Origin: Gammaproteobacteria bacterium
GTDB taxonomy: Bacteria > Pseudomonadota > Gammaproteobacteria > Steroidobacterales > Steroidobacteraceae
DNA: 52,256 bases
Direction: 5' to 3'
Assembly (NCBI GenBank): GCA_027307325.1
Contig: DAHUXE010000149.1
Coordinates: forward strand, 1-52,256
Positions within the stretch are counted from its first letter, which is position 1. Each line of letters opens with the position of its first letter. Position numbers and translations under genes: made by a program. The notes under the pieces are model-generated. The model did no database searches. It was not told the origin of the DNA and saw only the letters and a list, made by a program, of their open reading frames with translations. Shown here piece by piece: positions 51,113 to 52,256 of this stretch.

Positions 51113-52256
51113 TCATCGATCCTTGCCGAGCTCCATCAGCAGCATGGTGAGCAGATAGAGCCGGGGCGTCAGGGTATCCAACTCGAGAAACTCCTTCTCG
51201 GAGTGAAAACCGCCGCCGACCGGGCCGAGCCCGTCCAGGGCGGCAACCCCGGCGTCGGCGGCGAGCGCCGATTCGGACGCGCCGCCGTTGCCGCCCGCGG
51301 TCAGAGCGCGGCCGATGCCGGCGTAGATCCGCTGCGCCCGCGCCGCGAGCTTATCGGTGGCGGGATTGTTGGGAAGCGGCGGAAAACCTTCCCCATGGCT
51401 CACGGTCACCGTGGTGTCGGGGATCACGGTAGTCCCGGCATTCTTGTCGAGGATCTGCGTGACCCGCCCGAAGTCGGCCTTGTCGCGCACGCGCACGTTG
51501 ACCAGCGCCCAGGCGTCCTCGGGGATGATGTTGCCGCGGGTGCCGGCATGCATGACGGTCAGGTTCGCAGTCAGACCGTCGCCGAACTTCGGCAAGACAT
51601 CGAGTCCCGCGAGCTGATGGATCAGCTCGAGCGCGGCATTCCGTCCCTCCTGAGGGGCGACCCCGGCGTGCGCCGCCCGGCCCCTGACCTCGATGCGGTA
51701 CGTGTCCGAGCCCTTGCGCCACACGGTGAGCGTGTCGGGGAGATCGGCGGGCTCGAGGTTCAGCTCGACGTCGGCATCTTTCAGGAGCCTGCCGATGAGG
51801 GCCCGCGTTCCGGGCGAGCCGCGCTCCTCCGAGCTCTCCATGAGGAAGACGATCCTGCCGAAATTGGTGAAGCCGAGATCATGGAGGATCTCGAGCGCGC
51901 AGATCCCCTCGACCACACCGCCCTTCTCATCGGACACGCCGGGGCCGTAGGCCCGCCGCTCATCGGTGCGGAACGGACGGCGTTGCGCGGTGCCGGGCTC
52001 GAATACCGTGTCGATGTGCCCGATCATGAGAACGCGCGTCTTGCCGCGGCCGGTCAGCGTCGCCACCGTGTTCTCGGCAAGTCCGGCCTCCTCCGCCGCA
52101 ACGGACTCGATGCTCATGCCGAGCGCCTTGAGGCGCGCACCTAACACCCCCGCCACCTTGCGGCCGCCCTCGACATCGCCCGTTCCGGAGTCGATGTTCA
52201 CGACCTGCTCGAGCAGCTGCAGCTCTGCGGCGCGCTCGGCCTGCGCGGCCGCAAAC
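51113..52256 (-). CDS. M20-family metallopeptidase (glutamate carboxypeptidase-like), N-terminus outside window
   Basis: 381 visible residues. The frame remains open to the window edge, and the residues before the GTG at 52201 (AELQLLEQVVNIDSGTGD) already belong to the family's N-terminal helix, so the gene continues beyond the window and the GTG is not the start. Metal and catalytic residues are in MIGHIDTVFE (His, Asp), GPGVSDEKGG (bridging Asp), ESSEERGS (catalytic Glu) and GGGFHSEKEF (late His). A dimerisation domain lies between (GRAAHAGVAPQEGRNAALELI). It removes C-terminal glutamate or similar residues; export cannot be judged because the N-terminus is missing. Confidence 0.92.
   Translation of the reverse strand, partial: FAAAQAERAAELQLLEQVVNIDSGTGDVEGGRKVAGVLGARLKALGMSIESVAAEEAGLAENTVATLTGRGKTRVLMIGHIDTVFEPGTAQRRPFRTDERRAYGPGVSDEKGGVVEGICALEILHDLGFTNFGRIVFLMESSEERGSPGTRALIGRLLKDADVELNLEPADLPDTLTVWRKGSDTYRIEVRGRAAHAGVAPQEGRNAALELIHQLAGLDVLPKFGDGLTANLTVMHAGTRGNIIPEDAWALVNVRVRDKADFGRVTQILDKNAGTTVIPDTTVTVSHGEGFPPLPNNPATDKLAARAQRIYAGIGRALTAGGNGGASESALAADAGVAALDGLGPVGGGFHSEKEFLELDTLTPRLYLLTMLLMELGKDR

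Noticed and set aside
1-52256. CRISPR arrays, tRNA or rRNA genes, insertion sequences, prophage or integrase genes
   Set aside because: No regularly spaced repeats, cloverleaf-like segments, transposase or integrase motifs were found by reading. A covariance-model scan was not possible here.

Overview
The window is a 52 kb stretch of very GC-rich, densely packed bacterial chromosome. Third codon positions are almost all G or C, so long open frames also appear on the strand opposite real genes. The gene content (TonB-dependent receptor beside a TPR-sulfotransferase, SYLF, DUF748, DUF885, AlkB, NirK/NnrS, outer-membrane beta-barrels ending in aromatic residues) indicates a Gram-negative proteobacterium. 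I infer a gammaproteobacterium of the Steroidobacterales/Nevskiales kind, with low confidence at that rank. No rRNA, tRNA, CRISPR array, phage or insertion sequence was seen. Both edge genes are cut by the window.

Layout. (1) 1-4951, minus strand: three exported proteins (a Tat-exported DUF1501-like protein, a lipoprotein with two cytochrome-like modules plus a LamG domain, and a third CxxCH protein). They resemble a proteobacterial counterpart of the planctomycete-type cytochrome/DUF1501 modules. (2) 5310-11593, plus strand: a divergent six-gene cluster with an HzsA-related CxxCH lipoprotein, two outer-membrane barrel proteins, a TlpA thioredoxin, a DUF4266 lipoprotein and a DUF3570 barrel. 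Regions 1 and 2 together look like an envelope redox system of unknown substrate. (3) 11697-20444: a SYLF protein, a minus-strand TPR-sulfotransferase/TonB-receptor/MATE run, and a plus-strand MFS exporter with a WbuC cupin. (4) 20460-24335, minus strand: alkB followed by a tightly coupled run encoding a three-subunit nitrile hydratase/thiocyanate hydrolase-like enzyme, an exported NTF2-like protein and a PEP-mutase/isocitrate-lyase-like enzyme.

(5) 24478-30356: an acyl-CoA thioesterase, a large DUF748 protein, a His-rich exported protein, a striking 32-bp palindrome, an SRAP protein, a small Cys-rich protein and a possible 31-residue membrane peptide. (6) 30409-34139: an MBOAT O-acyltransferase followed by two tandem SGNH-like paralogues, a probable glycan O-acetylation unit. 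(7) 34293-44573: an amino acid permease, DUF4197, a DUF885 peptidase, a subtilase with a sorting-type tail, an MFS transporter, an alkaline-phosphatase-superfamily enzyme and a DUF1348 protein. (8) 44673-50133, minus strand: a denitrification operon of nirK (AniA type, fused to cytochrome c), a nirV-like gene, a SCO gene, an NCS1 permease and nnrS. It is followed by sirB2, a small Ala/Pro lipoprotein and a partial M20 peptidase.

The candidates for an undescribed system are the 5310-11593 envelope redox locus with its cytochrome neighbours, and the five-gene run at 20460-23038 that couples the nitrile hydratase-like enzyme to two extra enzymes.
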